A DNA stretch of 64,000 bases, from positions 26,866 to 90,865 of the forward strand of contig JAZAYU010001088.1 in assembly GCA_038501625.1 (NCBI GenBank). The letters run 5' to 3'. The position numbers and the translations under genes are program-made. The first letter of the stretch is position 1. Each line of letters opens with the position of its first letter. The notes beneath the pieces were generated by a model. That model had not been told where the DNA came from, searched no databases, and saw only the letters and a list, made by a program, of their open reading frames with translations. Of the stretch, positions 23,321 to 34,748 are shown piece after piece. Source of the DNA: Corbicula japonica. Its lineage: Eukaryota; Mollusca; Bivalvia; Venerida; Cyrenidae.

Positions 23321-25700
23321 AAATTCTAGACAAAACAGGAAAGTTCTGAGTTCACTTTAAATAAATGAAAAACAAATTACAGATATTCAAAATATTTTAA
23401 AAGAAGAAGTTATTTACTTCGAAATCTTATACCGCTCAGTAAACGAGTCAAACCCACGCGAATATCTTGATACTATACAATTAGAAAATGTTTTAAGTTC
23501 GGAAGCAGCCGACCACTGTGAAGGTTTAATCACTGTTGAAGAATGTTTTAATGCTATCCGCGAAATGAAGTTAAATAAAAGTCCGGTCTCGACCATGTCG
23601 ACGGCTTAACATTAGAATTTTATCTTAAATTTTGGAATAAAATCGGTCAATTGGTTACCCAGAGTTTAAATGAGACACTTATCTTTTACACATAAACAGG
23701 GGGACCCTGAAAACGTAGACATTGGAGACCGATCTCACTTTTAAATATAGACTATAAAATTGCAGCCAAAGTTTTAGCGAAGCGACTTCGGAATGTACTG
23801 CCTAGAATAATTAGTATGGATCAGCAAGGGTTTATTAAAAATAGGTTTATTGGTTATAACATTAGACAAATCCAAGACATAATTGAATACACTGATATGC
23901 AAAGTTTAGATGGGGCAATTTTATTTCTTGATTTTAAGAAGGTTTTTGATACTGTGTAATGGCATTTTATGATAGCAGTTCTAGAAATATTCGGTATTAA
24001 ACAAATTTTCATAAAATGGTCTTAGACATTTTATAGTAATATTACGGCGTGTGTTTTAAACAACGGCTGGAAATCTAATTTCTTCATGTTGTCACGTGGT
24101 ATAAGACAAGGTTGTCCGTTATCCGCCCTTTTATTCATCATAATAGCGGAAGTCATGGCAACGAAAATCAGATCTAGTGAAGATATTGAAGGCATATCAG
24201 TTAAACATATTAACAATAGAAGCAAGATTAACATTAAAATTTCTCAACTTGCTGACGATACAACCTTATTTTTAAAAAGTGACGATGAAATAAAGGCCGC
24301 TCTTAATATTATTAGATCGTTTGGTACTTATTCTGGTCTTGAATTAAATATAAATAAAACTGAAGGGTTGTGGATAGGAAACTCAAAGAACAAAAAACAA
24401 AATAGCAATGGAATTTCTTTCAAAAATCAGGTCAAATCTCTCGGGGTATATTTGGAATTGATAATAAAACCTGTGAATAATTAAATTGGAAAAATAAATA
24501 AGATATGTGCCAATACCTTTTAAATAAATGGAAGACGAGAAATTTAACTTTCTATGGCAAAATAATGAAAATAAAATCGTTAATCCTCCCATAATTGACA
24601 TATTTACTTCAGTCGCTATATCTCCCTAAAGCAATAGCAGATACAGCTAACAGAATGCTCTTTAAATTCCTTTGGAATGACAATAATGAGAAAATCAAAA
24701 GAAATACCTTAATAGGGAAGAAACTAAAAGGTGGGCTTGAAATGATCGACATCGACGCCTTTGCAAAATCTTTAAAATTGAAATGGTTAAATCTTTGAAG
24801 GATAATAACAATATTAAAGCTAACTGGAAGGTCATACCGGAATTTTACTTAAATCACTATGGAAAGGACTTATTTTTGATATGAATTTGGACTCTTTTAA
24901 ATCTCTTCCCACTGTATGTTATCCTATTCCAGACTTCTATAAAAGCATCATAGAAGCTTGGACAGAAATATCAAATAAAAGAATAAGTAATCGATTGAAA
25001 AGTTTCGCAGATGTTAGAAAACAAATTATATGGGGAAATAGATTTATTAAATTTAAAGGAAAATGTCTTATATTCAATACTTGGATAAATTCAGGTTTTA
25101 TTTTTGTTAACGATATCATAAACGAAAACGGGGAAATTCATCATACTTTTATATTTAATAAACTGAAAAGCAAATTGAACTGGATATCCGAAATAAACAT
25201 ATTTAGAAACTCTTTACCAACAACTTGGAAAAAATCGCTGAAATCGGTAGCATGAAAGAAAACTGCTGTGAATACAAAATTTTGCATTAAAATACAAAAT
25301 AAAGATTTACATAGTATTATTTCAAAACAGTTATAAGACATTGTTATTGAAAATAAAATTCAAAAACCATACCTACGATCTTACTGGGAAACTGCTTTTA
25401 ATCATAAAATTGAATGGCAGTCCTTCTACTTTATTTTAAATAAAATAATTGTCGACAATAGAGTAAAGCAATGCAAATTCAAACTCATTCATAAAATCAT
25501 CCCAACAATTGAAAACCTATTTACTTGGAAAATATTAGACTCGCCTTTGTGCAAACACTGTCTTCAGTACGAGGATATATCCCACTTTTTCTTAGAATGT
25601 AGTTATTTGGATATTTTCTGGAGAAAACTAGGAAAAGTTTTTGAAAATTGTTGTTTTTCGGAAACAGTTGAAGACCTTGGAAAATATTATTATAGGCTAT
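23321..25700 (+). pseudogene. LINE reverse transcriptase and C-terminal region
   Basis: The RT domain is broken into several frames. LSRGIRQGCPLSALLFIIIAE (24086 onward) is the fingers-palm motif RQGCPLS. QLADDTTLF follows, with LADD where YADD is usual. The thumb region YLPKAIADTANRMLFKFLW and GGLEMIDI lies at 24595-24798. The frame at 24881-25255 carries the C-terminal region. A cysteine-histidine cluster (CKHCLQYEDISHFFLEC) near 25550-25605 is the C-terminal zinc-knuckle-like motif, close to the end of the coding part. Stops occur throughout 23600-24080. The L for Y change in the catalytic box is unusual and probably another lesion. Confidence 0.8.
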
Positions 25701-25799
25701 AAAATACAATATAAGGAATATAATGGCGTAAATATCATTCTTAATCATATTTGTTTTAGTATTTACAAATCTTATATTATAAGCGATAGACGAACAAAG

Positions 25800-25800
<1 letters not shown>

Positions 25801-25853
<53 letters not shown>
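25801..25853. repeat. (TA)n microsatellite
   Basis: Uninterrupted AT dinucleotides for about 50 bp, at the 3' end of the LINE, followed by a T run. Confidence 0.97.
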
Positions 25854-25855
<2 letters not shown>

Positions 25856-25859
25856 TTTT

Positions 25860-27048
25860 CTGTAAAATTCGCTGTTTTCAGTCATTTATAAGTTTTGTTT
25901 AGTGGCACAATTAATATTAACCACAACTAAGAAATTTTGCTACTTTATTGACACAGTTTTTTTAACAGGAACTACCCTAATGGCAAAGGATGCCACTCTC
26001 AAGAGCGTTGTTATGTATAACGGTTGGCTCCCAGTTAGTTAATACGTATTTTTGACCATAAATAGTTATAGAAATAACAAATGTATTTATTACCACCATA
26101 GCGACAAAAACAGTTTCGCTTAACCCGGTTATTAAGAGGCTTTGGGGGTTAGTTCTTAGTTGATTCAATCGGGATAGAAAGAAATTAGGCTATTTCGAGA
26201 GATAATTAAGATTAATTTATCTTGTCAGTAGGGCTGGATATATCGTTTCATAAAGAACAGATTGCGGAAATGAGACGGAAAATGCAAAAACGCATAAACC
26301 AAGAAGTATTAAGATTGACACAACATTGTTTTTACACACTATTTTTAATGTTGTGTTATTTGAATTCATCCCTGATAGGATGTTATTTAACGATATATTA
26401 AGATTGAAATTCGGTAAACTATATCATTATCCACTCATCATTTATCGTTATCCATTGACTTATTTTTCTAGGTGAATCCCCGTTATCCAAATTGTTTTAG
26501 GTACCCAATATCAGATAAGTTTATTGAAGAAAAATACTCATTCTTCTGGCTGAAGTTAGACGTTTTAAATGTCGATGTTTCGGGCTTTGATTACAGCATT
26601 TTCATGTATTAAAAACAGTTTTGATATTTTTGTAATAAACGTTATATTTATTTTTTCTGTAGAAATCAGAAATCTTGTGAAATCACCTCCCTGTTGTTTA
26701 TTTTACATCATATGACGGCCATTTCCAAAGGTATGGTTATCAGAGAAAGGATATGACATCCCTTGATTGTTATCTATCGCAAAATATTATAAGATCACAA
26801 TAACATGAAATTCATGCAATAACTTATTAAACCTCTACATGCTCCTGGGTGTTCTGCGGGCCTCCATTATCAGGGTACCTACCGTGGATATGGGATGGAA
26901 AAATAGTACTTTTATAGCGCAAACTTTCAATTAGCAGCGTTTACATTCTATAAAACCTGTAACATCGCCGATCTTGGTCGATCTATAATTTTCACGAGAA
27001 AGTGCAGAAATGTGAGCCTAACCAACAAAAATGATGTCGACCAAGTCA
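25860..27048. other. No recognised gene
   Basis: Unassigned spacer between the LINE and the 11-kb transposon candidate. No open frame with a known domain. Confidence 0.4.
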
Positions 27049-27054
27049 CCCAGC

Positions 27055-27300
27055 AAGCACAGGTATATCGGGCCGATATAGGCTAGCTGATATCAGTTTA
27101 TGTTATTGGTCCGATATATTCCCGATATAAGCATCCAACTGTATAATGCAATTATATTGTGAAAATATGCTCTGTTCTATATTTTATTGATATTAGCCAT
27201 ATTTTCCGTCAAATTTTAGCGTCAATTTCTCATACTAATTCTCATTTTAAAAAGTCGGATCTTTCAATATCGGCCCAATTGCGGTGTGATATACGAACGT
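27055..27300. repeat. Left subterminal GCCGATAT motifs
   Basis: 'gggccgatata', 'gctgatatcag', 'ggtccgatatat', 'cccgatataag' and 'atatcggccc' occur within 250 bp of the left end. They mirror the longer array at the right end, and such sites often bind a transposase. Confidence 0.5.
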
Positions 27301-27797
27301 ACATCCAAAGATCGACAACTCTGCGGGGAGGGTTTTAGAAACATAAATGAAGCAGACACGTTGGAAACCGGTAATTTTATGTTCTATATTTATTTTTAAA
27401 ACTCGATCTGGTAAAAAATTTAATATTGTGAAATTATTCCGACAAAAATTTTTTAACTTTTAATTAATTAGTTTATTTTCTTCATTCACTTCCGGACTAG
27501 CTGCGACGAAAATACGAAATTGAAAATCGCAATACTTTCAGTGATATACTGGGTAATTGCCAGTAAGCTTTGAAATTTTACTAAATCATTTATTGTAGTT
27601 CCTATTTTGAGTCATTTTTCTTTCCGTTTTATTATGTCACTTTTGCAGTAAATGTGCAGGCACATCAGTTTACAATTGTCACAATTTTTCGCGACTTTTT
27701 TTCTATGCAGAATCAAAATAGGATTAGATCTAGATAAAGTTAATTAAACGATTAAAGATTTTAGATGAGCCAAGTAAAAAGATCACATTTTATCTGA

Positions 27798-28236
27798 TTT
27801 TATTACCTGATACATTATATAAATGTAATTTGGTATTTCTTACTGTTTTCTGAATTCTTAAAACGTCCACGTTCGCGAACTGTTGACTGGTAAATAGTTT
27901 TGACTGTTTCCCTCGCATGCTCTGACGTCATAGAGGATCCCCCCCCCTTTGAGCGGGCGGTCTCTTGATCGAACTGTTGACCGGTCAATAGTTTCGACTG
28001 TTTCACTCGGGTGCTCGAAAGTCATAGAGGATTACCCCTTGAATTAATTGATCAGGTAATAAAACAGTTATTTCATATGTGATCTGAGAACAGTCAAACA
28101 GTTGTCCCTCGGTTTCGGGGATAGTGTTTTGAACTGTTGCCCACGGCCTACGGCCTCGGCCAACAGTTCAAAGCGCTATCCCCTCCACCTCGGTCCAACA
28201 GATTGACTGTTCCCAAATCACATATGAAATAACTGT
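27798..28236. repeat. Composite foldback
   Basis: A 14-bp exact inverted pair (ttttattacctgat, 27798-27811 and 28051-28064) encloses a direct duplication of about 60 bp (27877-27937 and 27971-28031, both with 'actgttga' and 'gtcatagaggat'). Next to it, 28064-28236 is an imperfect palindrome: 'acagttatttcatatgtgat' on the left is answered by 'atcacatatgaaataactgt' on the right. Its centre is near 'ggcctacggcc'. This resembles foldback-type miniature elements. Confidence 0.6.
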
Positions 28237-28545
28237 ATAATAGATAATAGAAAATGTGGATATAGCTCGATCAGCTGTTCTTTTTCTTTTGTTTTGTAAC
28301 TCCACATATCCTTTCTATTTGAGGTTGATCCATGTTGAATGGGTCTTGAGAGCTCTTTAACTAAGTTGTATGAGCTTGTTTCGCAATCAAGAAAAAAGAA
28401 TTCAGTATAAACTACATACACATGACAGTGTGCATGTGTGTGTAATTTACTAATTCTCATCAAAAATGTTTTAACGGAATCAATCTTTAACATTTTGAGT
28501 TACATGTAAATGAATTCAAAATCTTCATGTCTTATGTACTTACAG

Positions 28546-29165
28546 GTAACATATCTCTCCATGTATGGTGGCCACAACTTAAAGCAAATGGTGAGGCGAC
28601 TACTGAAAGAAACCGTAAGCAGCAGATTGGCGGAGAAGTATAACTCCCTGGTGAAAAAGGGGAAACTGGCGTTTGGTTCCCTAAAACTTACCTCTGTTCT
28701 TTACAAATTACAGTAAGTAAAAATTATCATAATTTTGCAAACAAAGGGGAACACACTTGCCTACTCTTTCTTTTCACCTTTGATTTTATTTGCTCCAATG
28801 TATAAAATGCAAATACCATTTGATTCAGTTCTTGTCAATAATCATGTGTAAACATTATAAGCTACATAAAATTATATAAGTAGGAATTTTTATTTGTAAA
28901 AGAAATTGGAATAAAGTTGCTTACCGCATGTTAAGTGTCAAGAGCTGTACATTTGTCCTGATCTTATAATCTTTTTACTTTAACACAATGTGTGCAGAAG
29001 AATAATGCAACAAAATGTGCATGTGTGAAGGAGTTTGAGGATGTTGTGAAAGAACGGCTAAGGGGTGCTAAGGACAGAGACGAGGGAAGAAAAAAGAGAT
29101 TTTCTGGGGCCACCAGTACCAGTGATACTGAAACACCACCATTAAGTGAAACTGAAGAGAACTGA
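28546..29165 (+). CDS. DUF4806-like protein, two C-terminal exons
   Basis: Exon 28546-28712 is flanked by 'tgtacttacag' and 'gtaagt'. It encodes LSMYGGHNLKQMVRRLLKE and KGKLAFGSLKLTSVLYK, a pattern I recall from DUF4806-type domains (a glycine pair, a helix ending in RLLKE, then K-F-L). A second open stretch from about 28997 to a TGA at 29165 reads EFEDVVKERLRGAKDRDEGR and ends in an acidic threonine-serine tail. AKDRD-GRKKR endings follow the same domain in transposon-associated proteins. The simplest splice leaves the two exons out of phase by one base, so either an exon is missed or a frameshift exists. Upstream exons were not found. It is probably carried by the surrounding transposon; its function is unknown. 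Confidence 0.45.
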
Positions 29166-29884
29166 AGTGTTGTAAATGATACTGTTGTCTAGTAATCTGT
29201 TTTGATGCATCATTGTGTTGAGCACCTTTTATTTTGATCTAGTTTTTGTAAACAGGAAACTCATTTGGCATAAAAAGTCACTACTTTAACTCAGTGAAAC
29301 ATGTATTCTGTGTTAGCAACAGAAATGTGAAAAATTTAAGATTTTCAAATAAAGTTAACATATATTTTGAAAAGGTGGTTAAAGAATCACAGTTTTGTTA
29401 AATCGTTTTTTAAAGATCCATAGAGTGACATATTATTTAGTAAATTAGAGTAAGCAAAGAAACCTTAGAACAGTCCGTCACTGCTTAATTTCTGTCAAAT
29501 AATCATTACATGTCAAATCATATGACTGACACCTGTTTAATTAGTTTCAGCAATCAGATGCGTCATTTCATTGTGTATGCTTTTGTCTGTTACTTACCAA
29601 CAGTAATCATATACCTTAATACATGGTTCCTTTTTCCTGTCGCTCTCTTGATAAGGGTTTCTGTATGTGCAAACGGACTCAATTCATTCCTTAAATTGTA
29701 CTTTGGTAATACATTTACCAAAGTATTATGATATGGACTAATATGTTGTATCATTTCTTTGCATCCACTTGTGATGTGTATTGTATTTTGTAATTTTTGT
29801 ATTTTGTTTTTTGCTTATTTGTATGGAAATACTCATCTTTATGGTGGACAAGTCAAATCAATCTACCTGAAGTACATGTTACAC
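29166..29884. other. Probable 3' region of the DUF4806-like gene
   Basis: No domain-bearing frame. 'aaataaag' near 29348 could serve as a polyadenylation signal for the upstream exon pair; this is inference. Confidence 0.3.
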
Positions 29885-30093
29885 TTAAAGGGACTGGCCC
29901 GCACATTCAGGCAAAAAAATTGGGTAGCAGTTGGAAAATACCGGTAGCAAAAAATTATTTTTTCTGATGATTTTCCAAGATATTTTATATGTCGATTACT
30001 TAGTTTCTCTTTATAAATACAACAGCTATTTCTATGTTTATCAAAATTTTCCTTTTTTCTACCCGCTTACAATTTGTGGGCCACTCCCTTTAA
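29885..30093. mobile_element. 209-bp MITE, TTAAAGGG ends
   Basis: Left 'ttaaagggactggcccgcac' and right, reversed, 'ttaaagggagtggcccacaa' form terminal inverted repeats of about 20 bp. The interior is AT-rich and non-coding. If the outermost TTAA is the duplicated target, the element is of TTAA-type. Confidence 0.6.
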
Positions 30094-30264
30094 ATGTTTT
30101 TTAAAGTTAAGTTTACAACAGCATTGGTTTACCTGTATCGATCAACTTATTACACTTTTATGTTATTTAAAAGTAAGTCAAAAAAACAAACTTTAGTGGC
30201 TTTTAATTTTACCTTCATAGTAAACTTGTAACCCTTTCATGTTTGTTTAAGTCAAGTTTAAAAG

Positions 30265-30465
30265 TAATGGTAGTGTAGGGGATAAGGTGACAGACGCTCA
30301 TTTGCGTTGTGGGTTCAAACCCCACTGTGGTTACGACCTTAGCTTTTTTTATAAGACACCAGAACTGATTTTTCCAGAAAGCGGACTCGAAAGTGATTCG
30401 AAAAGCTTCAATCTTCCTTCACAATCGAGCTTAAATAAGTTGCTATAAACTAAACTAAACTAAAC
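30265..30465 (+). repeat. tRNA-derived SINE
   Basis: The head at 30270-30340 has an A box (tagtgtagggg, fitting TRGYNNANNNG) and a B box (ggttcaaaccc, fitting GGTTCRANNCC) at tRNA spacing, and a partly paired acceptor stem. A non-tRNA body follows, ending in three copies of 'aaacta', a short tandem tail typical of SINEs. It sits inside the 54-bp repeat zone of the 11-kb element. It is not a functional tRNA because the acceptor stem is mismatched. Confidence 0.65.
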
Positions 30466-30486
30466 TTGTTTACAATTAAACTTCTT

Positions 30487-31025
30487 AGTCGACTTGTTAC
30501 ACTTTCATGTTTGTTTAAGTCAAGTACCAAACTTGTTCTTAGTCGACTTGTTACACTTTCATGTTTGTTTAAGTCAAGTACCAAACTTGTTCTTAGTCGA
30601 CTTGTTACACTCTAATGTTTGTTTAAGTCAAGTACCAAACTTGTTCTTAGTCGACTTGTTACACTCATATGTTTCTTTAAGTCAAGTACCAAACTGTTTT
30701 ATATTTTATCTTCATATGCAACTTGTTTTATTTTCATGTCATTTTATTTATGTGCCAAACAGTATCATTTTAATTTCATTTTCAACTTGTTTCACTTTAA
30801 TGTTCTTTTAGTAAAGTGCCAAACAGTATTATTTTACTTTCTTAGTCGACTTGTTTCACTTTCATGTTTGTTTTGTTTTAGTAAAGTACGTAAACAGTAT
30901 TATTTTACCTTCATAGTTTTCTTGTTTTACTTTCATTTTTTTAGTTCACTTCCATGTTTTACAAAGTTAAATGCTAACAGCATTATTGTTTACCCAAAGA
31001 ATGTGAGCTTGTTACACTATTAAAT
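30487..31025. repeat. 54-bp minisatellite, decaying to the right
   Basis: The unit begins 'agtcgacttgttacactttc' and repeats at 30487, 30541, 30595 and 30649 with few changes, then decays to about 31025. Scattered older units lie before it (30.1-30.26 kb) and after the Gypsy element (37.03-37.13 kb, 'ttagtcaacttgttacac'). The Gypsy element therefore inserted into this older repeat field. Open frames at 30494-30811 are repeat by-products. Confidence 0.8.
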
Positions 31026-31222
31026 AAAGTGCCAAGCAGAATTATAGTTTAACCCATCCTTGCAAATGGTAATTGTATCTGCCTTGCGACCAGTGCAGAT
31101 CAAGATCATCCTGCACATCCTTGCAGTCTGATCATGATCTCTACTGTTTGCTATTTAGTCAGTAAGTTTTTCATGAAAATTCTGATGAACTATAAATGGT
31201 ACTGTCCAAATTGAAAGATGGA
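31026..31222. other. Left flank of the Gypsy element
   Basis: Non-coding sequence of the 11-kb element up to the target duplication GTAGT (31223-31227). Confidence 0.5.
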
Positions 31223-31227
31223 GTAGT

Positions 31228-31927
31228 TGTCAAGAATAATCTTCAGCTGTTTTCTATTGAATTGTCATTTTTTTTGCTATGTTTTATTTATGTTGTTTCA
31301 AAGGCACGAAACAGATAGCAATACTTCTAAATTATTTTATTAGGCATTTTACTAAGCTTTCATTTACAGTTTATTTCAAGTTAATACGATATTTCAAACA
31401 TAAGTTATAAGTATTTTAATGCATTAAAAGAAACACAGTTTTATTACGATATTTTAAGACGTCGTTTATATTGTGACGTCACGTCATTTGTTTGCAATCC
31501 GGTTCGTGCCGTTGCTAAATAAAGATTGTGAAATAAAGAAACCGGTTGGTTCTTAAATAGCTTACCGGAAAAAAAAATATTTTTCCGAGGGGAGACTTTC
31601 AAATTGTCAAAATTATTGTCTCAGGACAATAACAAGTAGGTCCGGGAAGAGGTCTGCTGCTATGTAAAGAAGCAAGTCCAGTGGTGTAGCAAGACTAACA
31701 GGCATAATACGTCCAGGAGAAGAAGCAAGTCCAGCGGTGCAGCAAGTCTAACAGGCGTAGTACGTCCAAGAGGAGAAGCAAGTCTAAACAGTGCAGCAAG
31801 TCCAAGGGTAGCACGTCCACATATCGTAGCAAGTCAAGCAAGACCATCATTCAGCAAGTCTGTTGCATCCAGAATTAGTTAAGACATAGTCACCTCAAGT
31901 AGTAACCCACCTAGTCAACGTTCGACA
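31228..31927 (+). repeat. Gypsy 5' LTR
   Basis: 700 bp, starting TGTCAAGAATAA and ending TTCGACA. It contains a CRE-like TGACGTCA (31474-31481), TAAATAAAG at the TATA position (31516-31524), and many 'agcaagtc' words in its last third (31.67-31.87 kb). It differs from the 3' LTR at four positions. Confidence 0.95.
31474..31524 (+). promoter_or_regulatory. LTR core promoter: CRE-like site and TATA position
   Basis: TGACGTCA followed by CGTCA repeats, then a TATA-position word 35-45 bp downstream. In this LTR the CRE is intact but the TATA word reads TAAATAAAG. In the 3' LTR the TATA word reads TATATAAAG and the first CRE base pair is changed. Confidence 0.5.
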
Positions 31928-31929
31928 AT

Positions 31930-31947
31930 TGGGGGCTCGTCCGGGAT
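31930..31947 (+). other. Primer binding site, tRNA-Pro type
   Basis: TGGGGGCTCGTCCGGGAT lies two bases after the LTR. It is complementary to the 3' end of tRNA-Pro, and the same 18-base site is known from several vertebrate retroviruses. It sets the origin of minus-strand DNA. Confidence 0.85.
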
Positions 31948-31989
31948 TTTCTACAAGGTTAAATACTAAAATATCTTCTGGATAGCATC

Positions 31990-32340
31990 ATGAACTGCGA
32001 AGAATGGTTAAAAATCGGTGAGAGGCTAGGTTTAGCAGGACAGGACTTAGCGTTGTTTATACGGGAAAAAGAGGCAGAGGTTCTAGCACGAGAAGAGAGG
32101 TTACAGAGAAGAGACGATGAACGAAGGAAATTGGAAATGCAGTTCCAATTACAGATAAAGCAACAAGAGTTAGAAATTGAAAGGCTTCGGGTCAATAATG
32201 TAGTCAACGAGACCAGTAGCAAGGCATTAAGGCCGAAGTTACCAAAATTTGACGAGAAACAAGACGATATGGACGCGTATATAGAAAGATTGAGAGGTTT
32301 GCTAAAAGCCAGAACTGGAGTGAAGACACTTGGGCAGTAA
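31990..32340 (+). pseudogene. Gypsy gag, N-terminal part
   Basis: The ATG at 31990 is the first after the primer site. The product starts MNCEEWLKIGERLGLAGQ. A charged, heptad-rich stretch (residues about 25-75) looks like a coiled coil, then a PKLPKFDE segment precedes the capsid-like part. The frame ends in TAA at 32338. Capsid-like coding continues without a gap in another frame from about 32295. A one-base loss in a T run near 32290 would account for the switch. Gag forms the particle in which the RNA is reverse transcribed. Confidence 0.8.
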
Positions 32341-33480
32341 GTTTGAGTTCGCTATTGACTGGTAAAGGGTTGGAAGTCTATACGAGCATGTCTCCATCAG
32401 GAGCTAGTGATTATAAGGCCTTGAAGGTGGCTGTACTGAAGCGATACCAACTGACTGAAGAAGGTTTTAGGACAAAGTTTCGGACGAGTAAGCCAGAACA
32501 AGGAGAAACCAGATTGAGAAGATATTTTACACGGTGGACAGAAATGGCAGATGTAGAGAGTACCTATGAGGCTCTTTGTGACTTAATGATAAGAGAGCAA
32601 TTTATCAGGACTTGCTCATTAGAGTTATCATTATTTTTGAAAGAAAGAGCGCCGTGCTCGATGGAGGAAGTCACCAGATTGGCTGAGCAGTACACAGAAG
32701 CCCATGGTGGAAGGATATCTTCGAATAGGTCGACACCAAATGTACCGAAACGTCAAGATGAGGATAAGACTATACAGAGTTCTACTACAATAGTACCACA
32801 CAGAGAATCAAATGACAGAAGAAGAGAAAAGACCTGTTACAATTGCAATCGAAAGGGCCATATCGCCAAGGAATGCAGAATGCCAAAAACTGATAGAAAG
32901 ATATCTGCTGCGTGCACCAACCTTAAAGTACTAGAATCTATAGAAGAATGTACAGAAGATGGACATCTGAGACTGGCCAATGGAGACTCGCTCCCCATAA
33001 TTTCAGCGAGTTGTACACTTGAGATGTTAGAGGGAGAGCGGAACTTGGACCTGAGACAGGGATTAGTCGGAAGTAAAGCAGTGAAGGTATTAAGAGACAC
33101 AGGTTGTGAAACGGCAGCTGTGCGAAGACATTTAGTCAGAGAAGACCAGTTCTTAGATAAGAAAATTGTGATGATTACTATTGATGGTGTAGCCAAAGTT
33201 GTTCCTGTTGCTAAGATCGAGGTCGACACGCCATATTTTACGGGAGAGATAGAGGCGATGGTGCCTAAGACACTTATCTGTGATCTTGTCTTAGGGAATA
33301 TTCCAGGGGTGCTCAACCAAGCAAGTCCAACCTGGCAAGATTCCATTAGTGTTGCTTCAGCGGTATTGACAAGGGCACAGAAAATATGCAAGGAACGACC
33401 ACAGAATGCATTAAGCGTCCCAGTACCATCATGCAAGAAAGAAATAGATATAAAGATATTGAAAGAAAGACAACGAGAAG
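32295..33480 (+). pseudogene. Gypsy gag C-terminus, nucleocapsid and protease
   Basis: First part of the long open frame 32343-34748, which uses no ATG of its own and depends on the upstream gag frame. The capsid-like helical region is followed by a CCHC zinc knuckle (CYNCNRKGHIAKEC, 32834-32875) that binds RNA. An aspartic protease follows with DTGCETA (about 33096) and the C-terminal LVLGNIPG (about 33290). Gag and pol appear fused in one frame here. The protease cuts the polyprotein. DTG is intact; the flap cannot be judged. Confidence 0.85.
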
Positions 33481-34748
33481 ACGAATCATTGACCAGGCTA
33501 TGGAGTAACGCTTCCGAAGGTGTACAAAACGAAACTAGGAGTGGTGCTTTGTATAAGTATAAAGTTCAAAAAGGAGTATTGTACCGAATATTTGAGCCTA
33601 AGAAAGTAATTCCAGACCAGGAAATCAAACAGATTGTGGTACCGAAGACTTTGAGGGGAAGAGTAATGGAACTCGCCCATGAGTCCATCATAGGAGGTCA
33701 TCTTTCAACAAAGAAAACAGAGGATAGGATCCTGTCCAGTTTCTTTTGGCCAGGGATGACTGGAGATGTTACGCGTTTCTGTCGCTCATGTGATATTTGT
33801 CAGAAAACCATTCCGAAGGGAAGAGTGATGAAAGCACCGCTAGGAGAGATGCCAATTATAGAAGAACCATTCCATAGGGTAGCAGTGGACATCGTTGGAC
33901 CAATAACACCAGTGTCTGAAAGTGGAAACAGATACATATTGACCATAGTAGATTATGCCACAAGATACCCTGAAGCAGTTGCATTACCGAGGATTGACAC
34001 AGAAAGAGTTGCCGAGGCCCTCTTAGATGTCTTCGCAAGAGTTGGTTTTCCTAGTGAAGTTCTGAGTGACAGGGAAAGCCAGTTCACCTCAGACCTTATG
34101 AAAGAAGTAAGTCGCCTGATGTCGATAAAGCAATTATTCACCACGCCATACAATCCTAAGTGCAATGGATTATGTGAACGTATAAATGGAGTGTTAAAAG
34201 GTATGTTAAAGAAGATGTGCCAAGAAAAACCAAGAGACTGGGATAGATACCTTGCAGCAGTTTTGTTTGCATATAGAGAAGTGCCACAGGCCAGTACTGG
34301 GTTTTCACCATTCGAATTACTGTATGGTAGAACAGTGCGAGGACCAATGCAAGTTTTAAAAGAACTGTGGACGGAGGAAGATATACCAGAGACACAAAAC
34401 ACTTACCAGTATGTTTTAGATTTAAAACACCGTTTAAAGGAGACATGCAAACTAGCCATGGAAAGTCTGAAGAAAGCCCAAACAACACAAAAACATCATT
34501 ATGACAAGAGAGCACGAAGACGGAGTCTGAATGTTGGGGACAAAGTCTTAGTTCTTCTTCCGACTGATAAGAACAAAATGCTGTTGCAATGGAAAGGACC
34601 GTACGAAGTCACCAAGAAAATTAATCAAATGGACTACAAAGTTCAAGTTGGTACAAGAGTTGCTACATACCATATAAACCTTCTGAAGAAATATGAAGAG
34701 AGACAAAAGGATATTATAGCAGCAAGCCTAGCGGTTATTGAGCCATAA
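33481..34748 (+). pseudogene. Gypsy integrase, upstream of RT
   Basis: Intact-looking integrase in the second half of 32343-34748. The zinc domain reads HESIIGGHL ... CRSCDICQ (33676-33803). The catalytic core has D in VAVDIVGP (about 33888), D in SDRESQFTS (about 34065) and E in NGLCERING (about 34178). The C-terminal module has the GPY motif (WKGPYEV, about 34590). It ends HINLLKKYEERQ before TAA at 34746. No chromodomain is visible. The stop separates integrase from RT, and the same frame stays open after it into RT. Integrase joins element DNA to the target with a 5-bp stagger, matching the GTAGT duplication. Its place before RT is the unusual trait. Confidence 0.9.

Larger units (their letters stand above)
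22200..25855 (+). mobile_element. Near full-length L1/Tx1-like LINE
   Basis: A single-ORF non-LTR retrotransposon of about 3.65 kb. It starts just before the ATG at 22212, contains endonuclease, RT and C-terminal domains in order, and ends in a (TA)n tract at 25801-25853. The short region before the tract holds no obvious polyadenylation signal. Ending in a microsatellite tail and lacking LTRs is typical of LINEs that prime at a nick. It belongs to the same broad group as the fragments at 2.36-3.72 and 8.99-9.75 kb but differs in wording, so several related lineages are present. Confidence 0.78.

Noticed and set aside
30270..30340. Functional tRNA gene
   Set aside because: A and B boxes are present but the acceptor stem is mismatched and a SINE body with a tandem tail follows.
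32837..33436. 199-codon minus-strand frame as a gene
   Set aside because: Lies antisense to the Gypsy gag-protease coding region and has no recognisable domain.
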